64,000 bases of DNA from Calliopum simillimum (GCA_951812925.1 OX638371.1:40150101-40214100); one strand, 5' to 3'. Positions 22,440 to 34,872 are shown, counted from the stretch's first letter. The notes: generated from the sequence alone by a model not told the origin. Made by a program: numbers and translations.

Positions 22440-24485
22440 CTGCATTCTCCGATGTCAAAGTTAGCTCGGCTTGTTGAAAATGAGTAAAATCAGTCAATGA
22501 ACACGCGTACCACCCATACAAAAAATATATTCAAAACGCAACTTTAAGAGTATTTTTTAAGATAATGGAAACCATAATACATATAAATCTTCTCTTCTTA
22601 TACGAGCAAAAATTGTATGTTTGTTGTTTTGTTTGTTTGTTCTTATTTCTGTGCCAATATTTTTTCTCGAAAACGGCTACAGCGATTTCAATGAAACTTG
22701 GAATTGTGTTAGATATTAGCAAACAATGAAGAATGAGCTAGGTTTGAACTTTGTAAATGCTCACCAGAGGGCGTGGCACTGCTCTAAATTTTAAATTTGA
22801 TTAAGTCATAACTCGCAAACCATACAAGGTATTTAAATGAAATTTGTTGTAACAGATAAAAAGTGGGCGGGATCGAAGAAGTGCCACGCCCAATTTTCAG
22901 CCATGGAAAATTTTGATTCAATATTACTTGAAAACGACGCCAACAATTTTTATGAAAATTTAGGAGATATTACCCCTGAAACAAGGATTAATATGTGATA
23001 CGCCGTTATATTGGGAAAAACCTTTGAAGGACGTGGCACCGCCCACAAAAATATAGAACGGTATAAAGAGAAAACTAATCAAGAAAACATTCTGAAATTT
23101 ACTGTGAAGAGCCAAATTGCAATAGGGCATCTCTGATTTGAAAGTAGGCGAAATATCGCCATTGCGCGTGGAACCTCCCATACAAGCAAAATGCGTTAAA
23201 TGCTATTTCTCGCAAATGTTATAAGATATTTTAATGAAATTTGGTATGTATTTACTGCTTATCAGTGCCTTGTAATAACCGAAAAGTGGGCTATATAGTA
23301 GAAGTGGCACGCCCCTTTTTTAACCATTGAAAATTTTAATTCAATATTACTCGAAAACGACTCCGACAATTTTTATGAAAATTTAGGAGATATTACCCCT
23401 GCAAACAAGGATTAATATGTGATACGCCGTTATATTGGGAAAACTCGTTGAAGGGCGTGGCACCGCCCACAAAAATATAATACGGTATAGAAAGAAAACT
23501 TATAAAGTAATCATTCACTGTGGGGAGCATACTTGCTATAAGGCATCTCTGATATGAAAGTTGGCACGCCACGCCGTTGCGCGTGGAACCTCCCATACAA
23601 GCAAAATACGTTAAATGCTATTCCTCGCAAATGTTACAACATATTTTGATGAAATTTGGTATGCGGATCTGGATCATGAGTATCTTTAGCATAACGAAAA
23701 GTGGGCTTCGTTCAATAATTGCCACGCCCACTTTTTACCAAAATAAAAATTTTAGTTAATAGCTCATGCACAAAAAAAATGGAATGAACTGATAAGATAT
23801 TTCAGCCCCCATACAAGAAGCGAAATATTTTGGGAGCGTGGCATATCCCATTTATTTATTTTAGGTCATTCTTATTCTCTTAAAAAATTTGGAGTTCTTG
23901 ATATTTTTCTATACCATTCGATATTTTCCGAGTTTTTTCTTATTATTTTTCTCATCGGTTAATTTATCATTTTGAAAGCATTGGAGGTGAAAAGGTACGA
24001 ATTTCAGTCCAAAAAATAGCTATGAATAAAAACATCGACTAAAATAATAAGATCAGATTGTTGACCGAGCAGGGATCGGTCTCCAGGTACTACTAAGGAT
24101 AAGAGCGAATTCTGAGCAAAAACAAGACGAAATCGGATAAGTGGAGGTGGGCACCTCCCATATAAGCAAAAGCTTCAAAATGCTATACAAAAAGCGTTTT
24201 CCGAGATAATGCAACTAAACTTCACTTAGACATTAAGAACTATAAGTTCAAGCTCTAAGCCAAAACTAGATGAAATCGGACAAGAGGGCTTGACACCTCC
24301 CATATAAGCAAAAGCTTCAAAATGCTATACCGAAATCTTTTTTTGAAGTAATCCAAACAAATTTCACTCAGACACTGAAGACAGTAAGTGAAAGATCTGA
24401 GCAAAAGCTATGTTAATTCGGACAAGACGTCGTGGCACCTCCCGTATAATCAAAATTTTCAAAATACTGCAGACCAAAGGTAATA
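22440..24485 (+). mobile_element. HINE1 copy d, split by HINE2
   Basis: The first part (22440-22587) carries GATGTCAAAGTTAGCTCGG and CCCATACAAAAAATATATTC blocks. The sequence resumes at 24091 in the right register (TACTA...GAGCGAATTCTGAGCAAAAA) and continues through three GGCAC units to AAAATACTGCAGACCAAAGG. Both ends are damaged: the 5' hairpin is absent, and the TGTAGGGTAT plus hairpin are deleted between CTGCAG and CCAAAGG. The interruption is the HINE2 copy at 22588-24090. Confidence 0.75.
22588..24090 (+). mobile_element. HINE2 copy b, inserted between A and T of HINE1
   Basis: Starts TCTTCTCTTCTTATACGAG, then a TTTG-type tract, two full internal repeats with GGCGTGGCACCGCCCAC, and ends at the hairpin GACCGAGCAGGGATCGGTC followed by TCCAGGTAC. 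The host HINE1 reads ATAAA before and TACTA after. Other HINE1 copies have ATAAATACTACGAATTA there, so the insertion was between A and T with no duplication, as Helitrons do. Its hairpin stem is perfect (GACCGA/TCGGTC), whereas copy a has one mismatch. Confidence 0.8.
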
Positions 24486-24490
24486 CCCTT

Positions 24491-26192
24491 TTCACACTGG
24501 CATCGAAAACGACTCGTTTTTCATATCATTCGTTTTTGAGGCAAAAACAAGTCAAAAACGGCTGGTTTTTTTTATACAAATAAAACGTCAAACAAAAACA
24601 TATGAGAAGCTGTTTTCTACAAAACCGAGCCAAACTGTCATTGAAAACAGGTGCAATTGTGAATGTGGTGAATTTTTGAATGTCTTATTTGACATTATTT
24701 ATTTAACAAACAAAAGAAAAGTTGTTCATTTTGAAAAAAAAAAAAAAAAAATTTTAAATTTTGCAATCAACCCCAAAAACTGTTTTTCAGAAGAAACTTG
24801 AAAGAACTATTTTAGCCTCGTCTTGAGAACAACCCAAAAAGCAGCCAACTTTCGTTCGAAACTCAATTGATTGATTAGAAGAAGGCCCAATTAGTGTCAT
24901 CGTTCATAGTGTTGACCCATTTAGGTTAAAGCTCTTCTACCTGTCTTGTGGAACTTGTGCAAGTAATGGACTATTTCTGTTTTAACAAATTTTATCCTAA
25001 AAACAAGGATAACTTCTTCAAGGGTTATTGCAACTACAGCCAAAACGAGATCCGCAGGCATTGTGGTGGAGCTATTTTTGGCTTATGAAATTTGCCTCAC
25101 ATTGCTAACTTGGAACGGGCGAAGTGAAATGGCTTAGAAGCAGGGTTAAGCAAAAATCATTAGTGTTTTCAATTACGTTTTAAATGAATTCAAACAAAAA
25201 GTATCACAAATAAGTAGTTTGTAAAAAAAATTTATTTATTTCAATTTAATTTATTTCTTCATGTTAGCATTTGATCTATATTTTTATACCCTACACCCAG
25301 GGTATATTCACTTTGTCCTTCCGTTTGTAACACAGAAAAGGAGGCGTGGCAGATATAGAAAAGTATATGTATTTTTGATCAGCGTCACCTCCTGAGTCGA
25401 TATAGCCATGTCCGTCTGTCTGGCTGGCTGGCTGGCTGTGCGTGGAAATATTTTTTACGGAAAAACTAACCATGATAATTCAATGAAATTTGGTGCGTTG
25501 GCTTTGTCGTAAAAGATAGCTCGTGGGATTGAAAATTAGCGAAATCGGTCAACGAACACGCCTACCGCCCATACAAAAAATATATTCAAAATGCAACTTT
25601 AAGAGTTTTGTTCACAACAATTCAACCAAAATACACTTAAATACTACGAATTATTAGCGAAAGCTCTGAGAAAAAACTGGGCGGATTCAAACAAGAGGGC
25701 GTGGCACCATTTATATAAGCAAAAGCTTTAAAACGCTATACTTAAAGCGTTTTTTGAGATAATTAAACTAAATTTTACTCAGACACTAAGAATGCAAGCT
25801 CTCAACAAGAACTTGGTGAAATCGGACAAGAGGGCGTGGCACCTCCCTTATAAGCAAAAGCTTCAAAACGCTATACTTAAAACGTTTTTAGAGATAATCC
25901 AACCGAATTTCACTCAGACACTAACTACATATAAATGCACGCTCTGAGCAAAAACTGGGTGAACTCGGACAAAATTGCGTGGCACCTCTCATATAAGCAA
26001 AATTTTCTAAATACTGCAGTGTAAGGTATTTAAAGTTTGGCCAGGCCAAATGTTACACCCTTACTAGTTTTTTTTTTTTTTTGACATCAGCTGTCATGAA
26101 AAACGAGAAATTCAATTGTGAATGCAAATTTAAACATCTCGTTTTAAAAACGAATGATATGAAAAACGAGACGTTTTCGATGCCAGTGTGAA
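24491..26192. mobile_element. TIR element with TTCACACTGGCATCGAAAAC termini
   Basis: A terminal inverted repeat of about 47 bp: TTCACACTGGCATCGAAAAC with CTCGTTTTTCATATCATTCG at the left, mirrored at 26145-26192. The first internal part is rich in CGTTTTT/AAAACG words. A HINE1 copy sits inside (25286-26068). The 24780-25200 interior is not coding in any frame I can read. No target duplication confirmed. Confidence 0.7.
25286..26068 (+). mobile_element. HINE1 copy e
   Basis: Complete: ATACCCTACACCCAGGGTAT at the start, GGCT tract near 25421-25437, three internal units with a fourth reading TTGCGTGGCAC, TGTAAGGTAT, the TTTGGCCAGGCCAAA hairpin and the terminus CCCTTACTAGT followed by a T run. 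Inserted in a T-rich stretch inside the TIR element 24491-26192. Confidence 0.85.
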
Positions 26193-27744
26193 AGTGAAAA
26201 TTTTAGGAGAATATATTTGCACCCCGGAGCGAATTTTCAGCAGAATAAAAATAAATGTATAACCAAAAACAGGTTCTCAATTTAGTCATCTAAATAATCT
26301 AGTTTAATATCGTTTTTGAAAGTTAATTTTGCCGCCCAATAAATAAAATTCGGCTGTGGCTCCTTCACCTTCAGCTACACCAATGGATAAGAGTTCAGTG
26401 ATTTCTTATTAATACTTACTCTCACTATTCTCATACTTTCGTATATTCAAGGAGGAGAGCCTCAAAGCAATGAAAGGCAGCTTACGTTAAAACTGAGCGT
26501 CAAGAACAGAGGAGGGGGGACAGTTTTCATTAAAAAACCTTTGAGCCGGTTTTTCGGGAGCGTAATTTGAAATAAAGAATTATTTTCGAAAATTTTAAAC
26601 TTTGAAAGTTTTGCTAAAATGTAAAATTTAATAACTAAAGTCATCAAAACTGATTACTTTACAATAAATTTAACTATACAACATACTTTTTGGTCGCTTA
26701 AGACAAAAACTCCTCAATATCTCAAGACTAGAAAATATACATTTGCAGCACTTAAAAACTAACTGACCATAACTCTTGCATTAAGAAGTCGCTTTAATAA
26801 AATTTAATATAATTTTATCACGGTAGCACTAACGTACAAATGTTTGGACTGATTTTGTTTATTTATCGATATGGTATGCCGTTGATATATCAAATAAACG
26901 CTGAACTCCAAATCCTTTCACCATATCCTTTTAATCGTTTCTGTGCACAAACTCTAGAAACCTCTAATTTGTCAACATCAGTCAGTGTGTGAACAGAATT
27001 AATTTGTAACTGACATATTTTGGTCAGGCAACGAGCTTTGGGTCGATTTATTGGTTTATTGGACTTTCTTTTTTTGTCGTTCCGTTGGTGACACTTGAGA
27101 CAGTAAACAGTTCATACCACTAGTGTGCGATAAGCTTGACAAATATGAACAGCTGAGGTGCACATCAAGATTTATGTGTTGCTGCAGTTAAAGTTCATAC
27201 ACTCAATACATTTATTATGTGTTTTAAGCAAGTATGTTCGGTTTTTGTGTTGTTATACATTACAATGTATTTGGGAAATGTATGTACAACTTATATTAGG
27301 TTGTTCTTTTATTATCTGTTTCATTTATACTATTTATTAATTCGATAAACAAATTATATATTGTACATTCTATGCCATTGGGCTAAAATGGGCAAACGAT
27401 GGGATCTACTTTTTTGAATTGACAAAAAATGGATAAAAAAGAACTTTAAAAAATCTAATCCTCGGAAGAAGGAAAATTTGTCCTTCCCCAAAATTTCTCT
27501 CGAAGGTACTACCCTCTTTTTCCACCCCTTTAGGATGCTCCCATACAAAATTTAAACAAAGATATGGGTTTTTTGGTTGCAAAGCTATCGATCAACATTT
27601 CTCTGTGAAATTAACCGTTAGCGAGATGATTGCAAACTTTTAACCTTCAATATTTTGGCATGCTGGAACGAGATCATATATGTATGTACATTAGACCGGT
27701 TCGATTTTGTAAGAAGCAAAAAGAAATCATTCCGAAACCGACAT
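26193..27744. other. Unannotated AT-rich DNA
   Basis: No recognised coding region or paired repeat ends. Scattered short open frames are not supported by any motif. Confidence 0.4.
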
Positions 27745-28499
27745 TTATAGTCCATAGTATTTGAGTGAAATTTAGTTGGATGATCGCATAAAACTCTTTA
27801 AGTATAGCATTTTGATTGTTTTTCCCTCTTGTCAGATTTCACCCAGTTTTTGCTTGCTTAGAGCTTGCATTTATAGTTCTTAGTGTCTGAGTAAAATTTA
27901 GTTTGATTATTTAAAAAAACTTTTTCCGTATAACGTTTCGAAGCTTTTGCTTATAAGGGAGGTGCCACGCCCTCTTGTCCGATTTCACCCTGTTTTTGCT
28001 GATTGCTCGCATTTATAGTCCTTAGTGTTTGAGTAAAATTTAGTTCGATTATCGCAAAAAACGCTTGAAGCTTTTGCCACGACCTCTTATCCGAATTCGC
28101 CCAGTTTTTTTTCAGAGCTCGCGCTTACAATTCGTAGTATTTATGTGTATTTTAGTTGCATTGTCGTGAAAAATACTCCTAAAGCTGGATTTTGAATATA
28201 TTTTTTGTATGGGCGGTAGGGTAGGCGCGTCCGTTCACCGATTTCTCTCATTTTCAATACCACGAGATTACTTTGACGACGGAGACAGTGTTCCAAATTT
28301 CATTGAATTATCTTCTCAGTTTTCCCAGAAAATGTATTTCCACGCATATCCAGCCAGCCAGACAGACAGACGGACAAAGCTATATCAACTCAGGAGAAGA
28401 CGCTGATAAAGAATATATATACTTTTCTATATCTGCCACGCCTGCTTCTCTGTGTTACAAACCGAAGGACAAAGTGAATATACCCTGGGTATAGGGTAT
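27745..28499 (-). mobile_element. HINE1 copy f, reverse orientation, 3' truncated
   Basis: Read on the minus strand it starts at 28499 with ATACCCTATACCCAGGGTAT, then the conserved block (GCAGATATAGAAAAGTATAT) and the GTCTGTCTGGCTGG tract near 28348-28372. Two or three GGCGTGGCAC units follow, and it fades before any TGTAGGGTAT or hairpin. The only copy in this orientation. Confidence 0.75.
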
Positions 28500-28501
28500 A
28501 A

Positions 28502-29418
28502 AAATTTTGAGGATATTGTTCTTAAGAGTCCTTCTAACTTCTGAGTCGGTTTCGAGATGAATCTAAATTTCGACGCTATCTAATGTGCATATAACGTTTA
28601 ACTTACTCATTAGAACTCCAAAACATAGCTTTGTGCAAAAACTCAGCCCACTAACATTAATTGAGCCCTAATTTTTTTGGTGATGTGATACCCCCATTTT
28701 TCCCAGTTCTCGCTATTTGTCTTAGTAGTTTTTGCATATGTACCAAATCTCATCCATGTAAGTTAAATAGTTTCAGAAATATGATGATTTAATTTTTTGG
28801 CTCACGGTGGACCTTGCTGTGAAAAGGTCCATATTTAAAGGTGAAATTTTTTTAAAACTGAATTTCTTCTCTTTTAATTTACAGGTTTAAATAATTTTAC
28901 CACAAGAGATAAGAAAACTGGATTGCAAAAATTTCTGAAGGTAAATATGAGACTTTAATTAAATTTTTATAACAAAATTTCGATCTCCTGAAATTTCTAT
29001 GTTTCATATTTTAATTTTTAATACCCAATAAACCACTACTCCAAAACTTCAATCTGAATTCAAATATCTAGTCCAGAACTTCAGATATCAGCGAATTTTT
29101 CAAAAAAATTGCAATACTGTAAGATTATTCGAAAATTCTGAATTTACTAAAACAGTAAGGTAAAATTTATTTTATTGGAAAATTTCCGCTATTTTGACAA
29201 GAAACTCTAGTAAAATTTACTAGAAATAAAGTATGTATGTATGTATGTATTCTCCTTTAACTCCTAGGAGGAGCATAGGGCCAAGTAGAAATAAAGTAGT
29301 TCGAACTATTGTTTTTCTCTGTGTATTGTAAAAAAACAGGTTCATTAAAAAGAAATTTAATTTATAAAATCAAGAAATAAGTATGTAGTTTTTTGTATTA
29401 ATCAGACCAAATTTTTGC
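28502..29418. other. Unannotated DNA with a GTAT microsatellite
   Basis: No recognised gene. A GTAT tetranucleotide run is at 29230-29250, followed by CTCCTAGGAGGAGCATAGGG, a short palindromic word of unknown origin. Confidence 0.4.
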
Positions 29419-29628
29419 ATCCCAACAAACAAAAACTTTTGGTAAATAACTTATTATACGCTTATTGAAGCAAACATTTTATTTGGAAATTAACTTGCAA
29501 AATGTTTGGAAATTGTTGAATTTTAATTATTTAATAGTCGAAGTTGGACTCTTCATAGCAAAATTGTGAAAATAATTTGGAACATGCTTATTATAAACGT
29601 TTGTATACAATATTTTCCTAATGTTTTT

Positions 29629-30399
29629 ATATCCTACACCCAGGGTATATTCACTTTGTCCTTCCATTTGTAACGTAGAGAAGGAGGCGTGGCAGATATA
29701 GAAAAGTATATATATTCTTGATCAGCGTCACCTCCTGAGTCGATATAGTCATGTCCGTCTATCTGGCTGGCTGGCTGGCTGTGCGTGGAAAACTAAGCAT
29801 GATAATTCAATAAAATTTAGTACGTTGGCTTTGTCGTAAAAGCTAGCTCGTGAGATTGAAAATGAGCGAAATCGGCCAACGGATACGCCTACCTCCCATA
29901 CAAGAAATATATTCAAAATGCAACTTTTGGAGTATTTTTCACGACAAGTCAACCAAAATACAATTAAATACCACGAATTATTAGCGCAAGCTCTGAGCAA
30001 AAACTGGGTGAAATCGGACAAGAGGGCGTGGCACCTCCCATATATGCAAAAGCTGCAAAACGCCATACTGAAAGAGTTTTTTGGTCTAATCTAACTAAAT
30101 TTTACTCACATACTAAAGACTATAAAGCACGCTCTAAGCTAAAACTAGATGAACTGAAACAAGAGGGCGTGGCACCTCCCTTATAAGCAAAAGCTTGAAA
30201 ACGCTGTACTTAAAACGTTTTTTGAGATAATCCAACCGAATTTCACTCAGACACTAAGAACTATAAATGCACGCTTTGAGCAAAACCGGGTGAACTCGGA
30301 CAAAAGGGCGTGGCACCTCCCATAAAAGCAAAATTTTCAAAATACTGCAGTTTAGGGTATTTAATGTTTGGCCAGGCCAAAGGTTACACCCTTACTAGT
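29629..30399 (+). mobile_element. HINE1 copy g, precise insertion into the MITE
   Basis: Starts ATATCCTACACCCAGGGTAT after TTTTT and ends CCCTTACTAGT before TATTCAATA. Three full GGGCGTGGCACCTCCC units, TTTAGGGTAT and an intact TTTGGCCAGGCCAAA hairpin. Comparison with the uninterrupted MITE copy (near 2203-2210, complement) shows insertion inside a T run with no obvious duplication, as expected for Helentrons. Confidence 0.85.
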
Positions 30400-30491
30400 T
30401 ATTCAATATTTTTAAATTGTTTTTTTAATTTTTCAATTGAACAACATTTTCCAATCGTTTTTGTGTTTAATTAAAAATACAAAAATTTATC

Positions 30492-30560
30492 TTTACTTAG
30501 AATTGAACCTATGACTTCAAAGGTATGAGTCGAAAATCTTGTAAACTGACCTAACGTGCC
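30492..30560 (-). pseudogene. tRNA-Met-like segment in MITE copy 2
   Basis: On the minus strand: GGCACGTTAGGTCAGTTTAC (A-box-like), CGACTCATACC (CAU in the anticodon position) and GGTTCAATTCT (B-box-like). Slightly more decayed than in copy 1. Same position within the element. Confidence 0.55.
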
Positions 30561-30805
30561 AGTTATGATTCAAATGCCTTGTGTTATACTTTTAGCACGA
30601 TAAATAATACAATAATTTTTCGAAAGTTTGTAAAACGATTACTAAAACTTTTCTAATTGTTGACTTTAACCTTGCAAATCAATTTTAAAAACTCTAAAAA
30701 AAAAACCACATTTTCCAAACATTTGAAAATTGGTTATGAAAACATTTGGAAATTAACTTTTGCTAAGCGTTAAATTGAAAAGGTTATAAAATTGTTTGTT
30801 GGGAT

Positions 30806-32195
30806 ATTCTTTCGTTTCCTCACTCACATATTTTTTTGTTTTTGATATTTGAATGTTTTCACGTTTTCCTTCTTGGAACAAAATTTCCTCAGAAGTAGGC
30901 AACATTAATTTCTTTCAAGTGCTATTTAGTATTTGCAGGTAGATATCTCCAAAAAAAAAAAAAGAATGAATGAAAATGCTTTTTACTTATGATTTATTTT
31001 TGTGTGCTTAAAATATAATTGAAGAAGCCATATTAAACGCTCCACGGGTTCAAAAATCTTTTCACTAATGAGTTGTGCTGCTCAAGAAGAAATACGAAAT
31101 CTTTAAAATGGCACAATCCGCACAAGCTGCTGTTGCTACTTTTGTCATGCTCGGTTGTTTTTGTGCTGTTGCTAAGTAGCAACATTCCGGCCTCAACTCC
31201 CTGCCCGCTGGCAGCAAGTACAACAGCCAGAGCAACACAGCAACAGTAACAGCTCCAACATGCCCTGCAGCTTTTTCATTTTGAATAATTGGCTGAGAAT
31301 GTTAATAATTCCAACTAACAATGAGTAATAAGCAAAAACAAAAGCAAAAGTGAAAATGCAAGGAGCTGGAAGGAAATTGGGAAAACTTTGCTCCATGTTC
31401 CATGCTGGTCGGTCGAGGTGGTGGTGACATTGCAAAAGCAACAGTACAATTTGGAATACAACAACAACAACAACAACAACGAAGATGGTAATAAAATCAA
31501 AAACAACAATAACATAATGTGGAACAAGTGGAAGAACAACAACAGCAACGAAATGTTGGTAGTTTTGTTTTATTTGTTTTTGGCGTTTTAGTTGTACAAA
31601 TACTCATTGTACGGAAATTTAACTCGTTTAAGTATCTCATAAACTACAACAACAACAGCAACAACAGCAACAACAACCACTGAAATACCAGCACCAACAC
31701 CAACAATGTGAAAGTGTTAGAAATTTTCAACATTTGATGTACAATAAGGGATTCTGAAATATGAGCCAGGAGGAAAAGTTTTATCATCCGTTTTCCGCAA
31801 ATTTCCCGGGAATCTATCTTATCATTCGGAATATTTTTTTTTGGACATACTTTTTCCACTTATACATTCCTGTGGATATGAATTTTCATTGATGTCATCG
31901 GCTGATATTTCGGCAGATGGGTGTCGCTAAATATTTTCACCGTCTGCATGTAATTAGGAATTTTTAAGGCTTTTAACTCACCCACCGTTTTGTTAGTTAA
32001 TAAACGTGGCAAAAGTAATGCCATAAACATTATGTGGCGATATAATTTTTCCAACTTAATGCCATCATCTCTGTTTCACCAAGAAAACTTTTCGTGCAAA
32101 TAGAGTCCAATATTTTTCATTTCTTACAAAATATCAGCCAATTCATATTATAACATTACTTTCGCACTTTGAATGGACTTATTTCATTTTCAGAA
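30806..32195. other. Unannotated DNA with CAA-type microsatellites
   Basis: CAA/CAG trinucleotide runs at about 31459-31483 and 31644-31677. They create polyN or polyL frames on the two strands, which I reject as coding. This stretch, with 33.2-34.9 kb, has the fewest recognisable transposons in the window and is the likeliest unique intergenic or intronic DNA. Confidence 0.45.
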
Positions 32196-32199
32196 AAAC

Positions 32200-32640
32200 G
32201 ATTCAAATTAAATGTAGAATTGCTCCTTTTGCCACAACAGCAGATTGCTTGCCAAAGCAAGAACTTACGAGGAAATTTTGACTGTTTTTTGACATAAACT
32301 TTTTGTCCACATTCCCCTGCGAGTCTGCAGTGTAAAACCCTTGGCCAGGAAGCTGCGAAAAATCGGCTTAAACATATGTTTCAACAAATGAAGTTTGCCT
32401 CCATGTTCTTCATAGCATCTCTATCAGGAACTTCTTTTATCTTGAACGTCTTCAAACCAGCCTCCTTTTTGGCCATGCGAACTTAAAACTCGGAACAGTA
32501 CACCTTCTGCGCCATTTTTCTAATGAAATGTTGGGGTTCTTTTTTAAAATTGTGACGATTTTCTTCTTTTTGTTTTGGTCACGAACGCTTTTTTTCCGGA
32601 ACCTCGTTTTTGAAAGACATCCAAGTTTTCTCTAAATTTT
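32200..32640 (-). pseudogene. Tc1/mariner-superfamily transposase relic
   Basis: On the minus strand, from about 32480 downward, the translation reads RMAKKEAGLKTFKIKEVPDR with an in-frame stop near its start, then DAMKNMEA. Around 32290-32200 it reads KFMSKNSQNF followed in a shifted frame by KFLLWQAICCCGKRS. I recognise the GLK(T/S)(F/Y)K...PDR-x-A stretch and the K-FLVWQAICxCGKRS stretch as the linker and mid-catalytic regions of one group of Tc1/mariner-like transposases. Several stops and frameshifts; the segment between the two pieces, where a first catalytic Asp is expected, is shortened. Dead. Confidence 0.55.
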
Positions 32641-32944
32641 TTCAAAACTTTCGATACCAATTTCACAATATTGAAAAATTTTTATTATTGACTTTCGAAC
32701 TTCTAGCTCGTGTGCCATTTGTAAGGAAATATGATGGACTAGGCAAAAAGTTTGAACACAACAATTTTGGTACATTCATTTCAAAGCCCACTGCGAAAAA
32801 AAAAAAAAATTAAATTGAGTACTTTGGAAGCAATTTATTGAATAAAATGTATCGGACGATTTTATCGATCGCAGTCTTTATCTTGTGAAAATTTCCAAGC
32901 GAATATTTTCCACGATTTTTGCGTAGGTTTACTTAAACAACGGT

Positions 32945-33172
32945 GTATCGATCGACTGAAAAAGGCTTTTGGCAACGATGCATCATCCAAAGCCAGAGTG
33001 CGTGAGCGGTCAAGCGAATCCGAGCGCAGACGGTCGTCCAAAAACAGCTCTTGTGCTAGAAAACGTCGTAGCTGTGCGAAAACAAATTGAAGAAGATTGT
33101 CATGTGACCTATCAAGAAAACGAAGGATATCTAGATATTAGCATGACCAGCAAAAAAATAATCTTGCATTAA
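32945..33172 (+). pseudogene. Mariner-like transposase N-terminal fragment
   Basis: Across frames it reads KKAFGNDASSKARV (about 32962-33003), then GRPKTALVLENVVAVRKQIE, CHVTYQE and YLDISMTS, ending ILH. This is the order of the paired HTH region of mariner-type transposases (a GNDA-S-A-V helix, G-RPG-RP linker, I-ED-R-(V/I)TY-EI, (L/I)-IS--SV--ILH). The W-FKRF part is garbled by a frameshift. Nothing of the catalytic domain follows. Opposite orientation to the relic at 32.2-32.6 kb and a different subfamily. Confidence 0.6.
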
Positions 33173-34872
33173 CATGATTTCTATTTTACTTAGATATTGA
33201 AATAAACTCGAACCGATGTCCACAAATTCCTTTGGAATGGAATCGATAAAAACAATTAGAATAGAATTGAAATCATGAAGTGAAACATATCGGTTCCGAA
33301 TCCCAATATACTTAAAATAAAATTGGTCCATTCCCTTTGTCATGTAATTTTTTAAAATGATTCCTACCAAACTCTCGTACCGTTTCTATGGTTCACCCTT
33401 TCACGTTTCCAGCCAAGCATAAAAAGGAGCAACTATTTCAAACTACCAATTCTTCTTAATTGTTCCAAACATCCTCAAGATATTTCGACCGCAGAACAAG
33501 TGATGAATGCAACGGTTACCGCAGCTACAAAAGCAAGGCTTCTGGTGCTCACATTTTTCACAAATTCAACGGTAATGTGTGTGGGGTAAGAGGGGATGTT
33601 TGTTACATTTTACCCATTGTAACAAATGTTGTTTCATTAAATATTGCATTAACTGAACAAAAACTTTTATATGGTTATTGCAAAAAACATCAAAGTATTT
33701 TGTGATTTACTCAAAATTGAGACTTTATGGAGAACTTTTACTTCAACATTGATAAAGTATCACAAAAAACCCATGTCCCTACTATTGTGCTAATATTTTT
33801 GTAGTAGTAGTTGTATGAAACAAATTTCTTGCAAAATAGATGATAATATACGAGTAGCATTATATTATACATAGGGTAGATACTTTTTAATGCCACCATT
33901 CTCATGACACACCATCCGCACACCCATGCCTACACCAATGCGAAGACCAACTGCCCACCACAGGAAATGAAATCGAGAATTGTTTTTCAACACTTTTGCT
34001 TTTAGACAGGATGCTTTTGAATTGCCGAAGCAGCAACAGCTGAAGGTGCATTGAAGGGCCTGCCGCACTACACTTGCAGATGCTTGACGGAGCAATGGTG
34101 CCATTAAGACGTTAAGTGCTCTCATTCACACACACACAAACACAATTTAGACATTTGGTGTGTGAGTTGTTGGAACGAGTGCAGTGTGCAAAATGGTATT
34201 TGCCCACAAATGCAGCTAAAATGAAGAATTTTCACAAAACCTAAGCAATTTTAATTACAACGCCATTTGCTCAGAAATAGTCAACCAACGAATCTAGCAC
34301 TTGTTGTTACCGCATGACACTAGAAGTCTCCTTCGGACTGTATAGTCCTTTCGTAGTTTTGCTTGTTATTGCTTTTTTAGTTGTACGTACTTCAGAATAT
34401 AGTATGTAGCTATGCAGTGCATGAATTAACGGTTTCACACGTACACAGACGCACAAAGGACGAACCCGGTGGAGGCAACATACCTAAGCCACTTGGTAAT
34501 TTGGTAGTAGAGTTTGAATTAAATTTCTCTGATTGTTAGTTGACTTTTTGGACTAGTGTTTTGCGGTTGAACCCTTCAGTTAGCTAGTTATAAATAATAC
34601 GTAGATATTTAGTCTCTAAATAAGAAAAGAATAGCTAGTTTGATTGCTATTGTCTTTGTAAAGACGAAATGGCTTACATGCATGAGAACTTAACATGGCT
34701 TAGAGAATGTTAAAGAGGAAAATTTTTTGCAAAGAACTTGCTAAGAAAATGATGAAATATATTAAAACTAAAATTAACAAATGGTTAATACACCAAAGCT
34801 GAGTTAGTTTGCCTTAGCCAAAAATTAAATACATTTTTATTAAATTGGTAAATTTTTGGCTGTTTTATGGGA
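33173..34872. other. Unannotated DNA
   Basis: No recognised gene. Near 33577-33625 there is GTGGGGTAAGAGGGGATGTT with ACATTTTACCC and TTGTAACAAATG, resembling the terminal words of the T1/T3-type elements but without a partner end. A CA run lies near 34127-34143. Otherwise no repeat structure seen. Confidence 0.4.

Larger units (their letters stand above)
29421..30803 (-). mobile_element. tRNA-bearing MITE, copy 2, interrupted by HINE1
   Basis: Termini CCCAACAAACAA and TTGTTTGTTGGG match copy 1 at 1748-2412, in the reverse orientation; AT flanks both ends. The left part (29421-29628) and right part (30400-30803) align with consecutive stretches of copy 1, and HINE1 copy g fills the gap. Without HINE1 the element would be about 0.6 kb, like copy 1. 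Confidence 0.75.

Noticed and set aside
31193..31859. Poly-Asn and poly-Leu frames on opposite strands
   Set aside because: Product of CAA/CAG trinucleotide runs; no domain and no supported start or splice sites.
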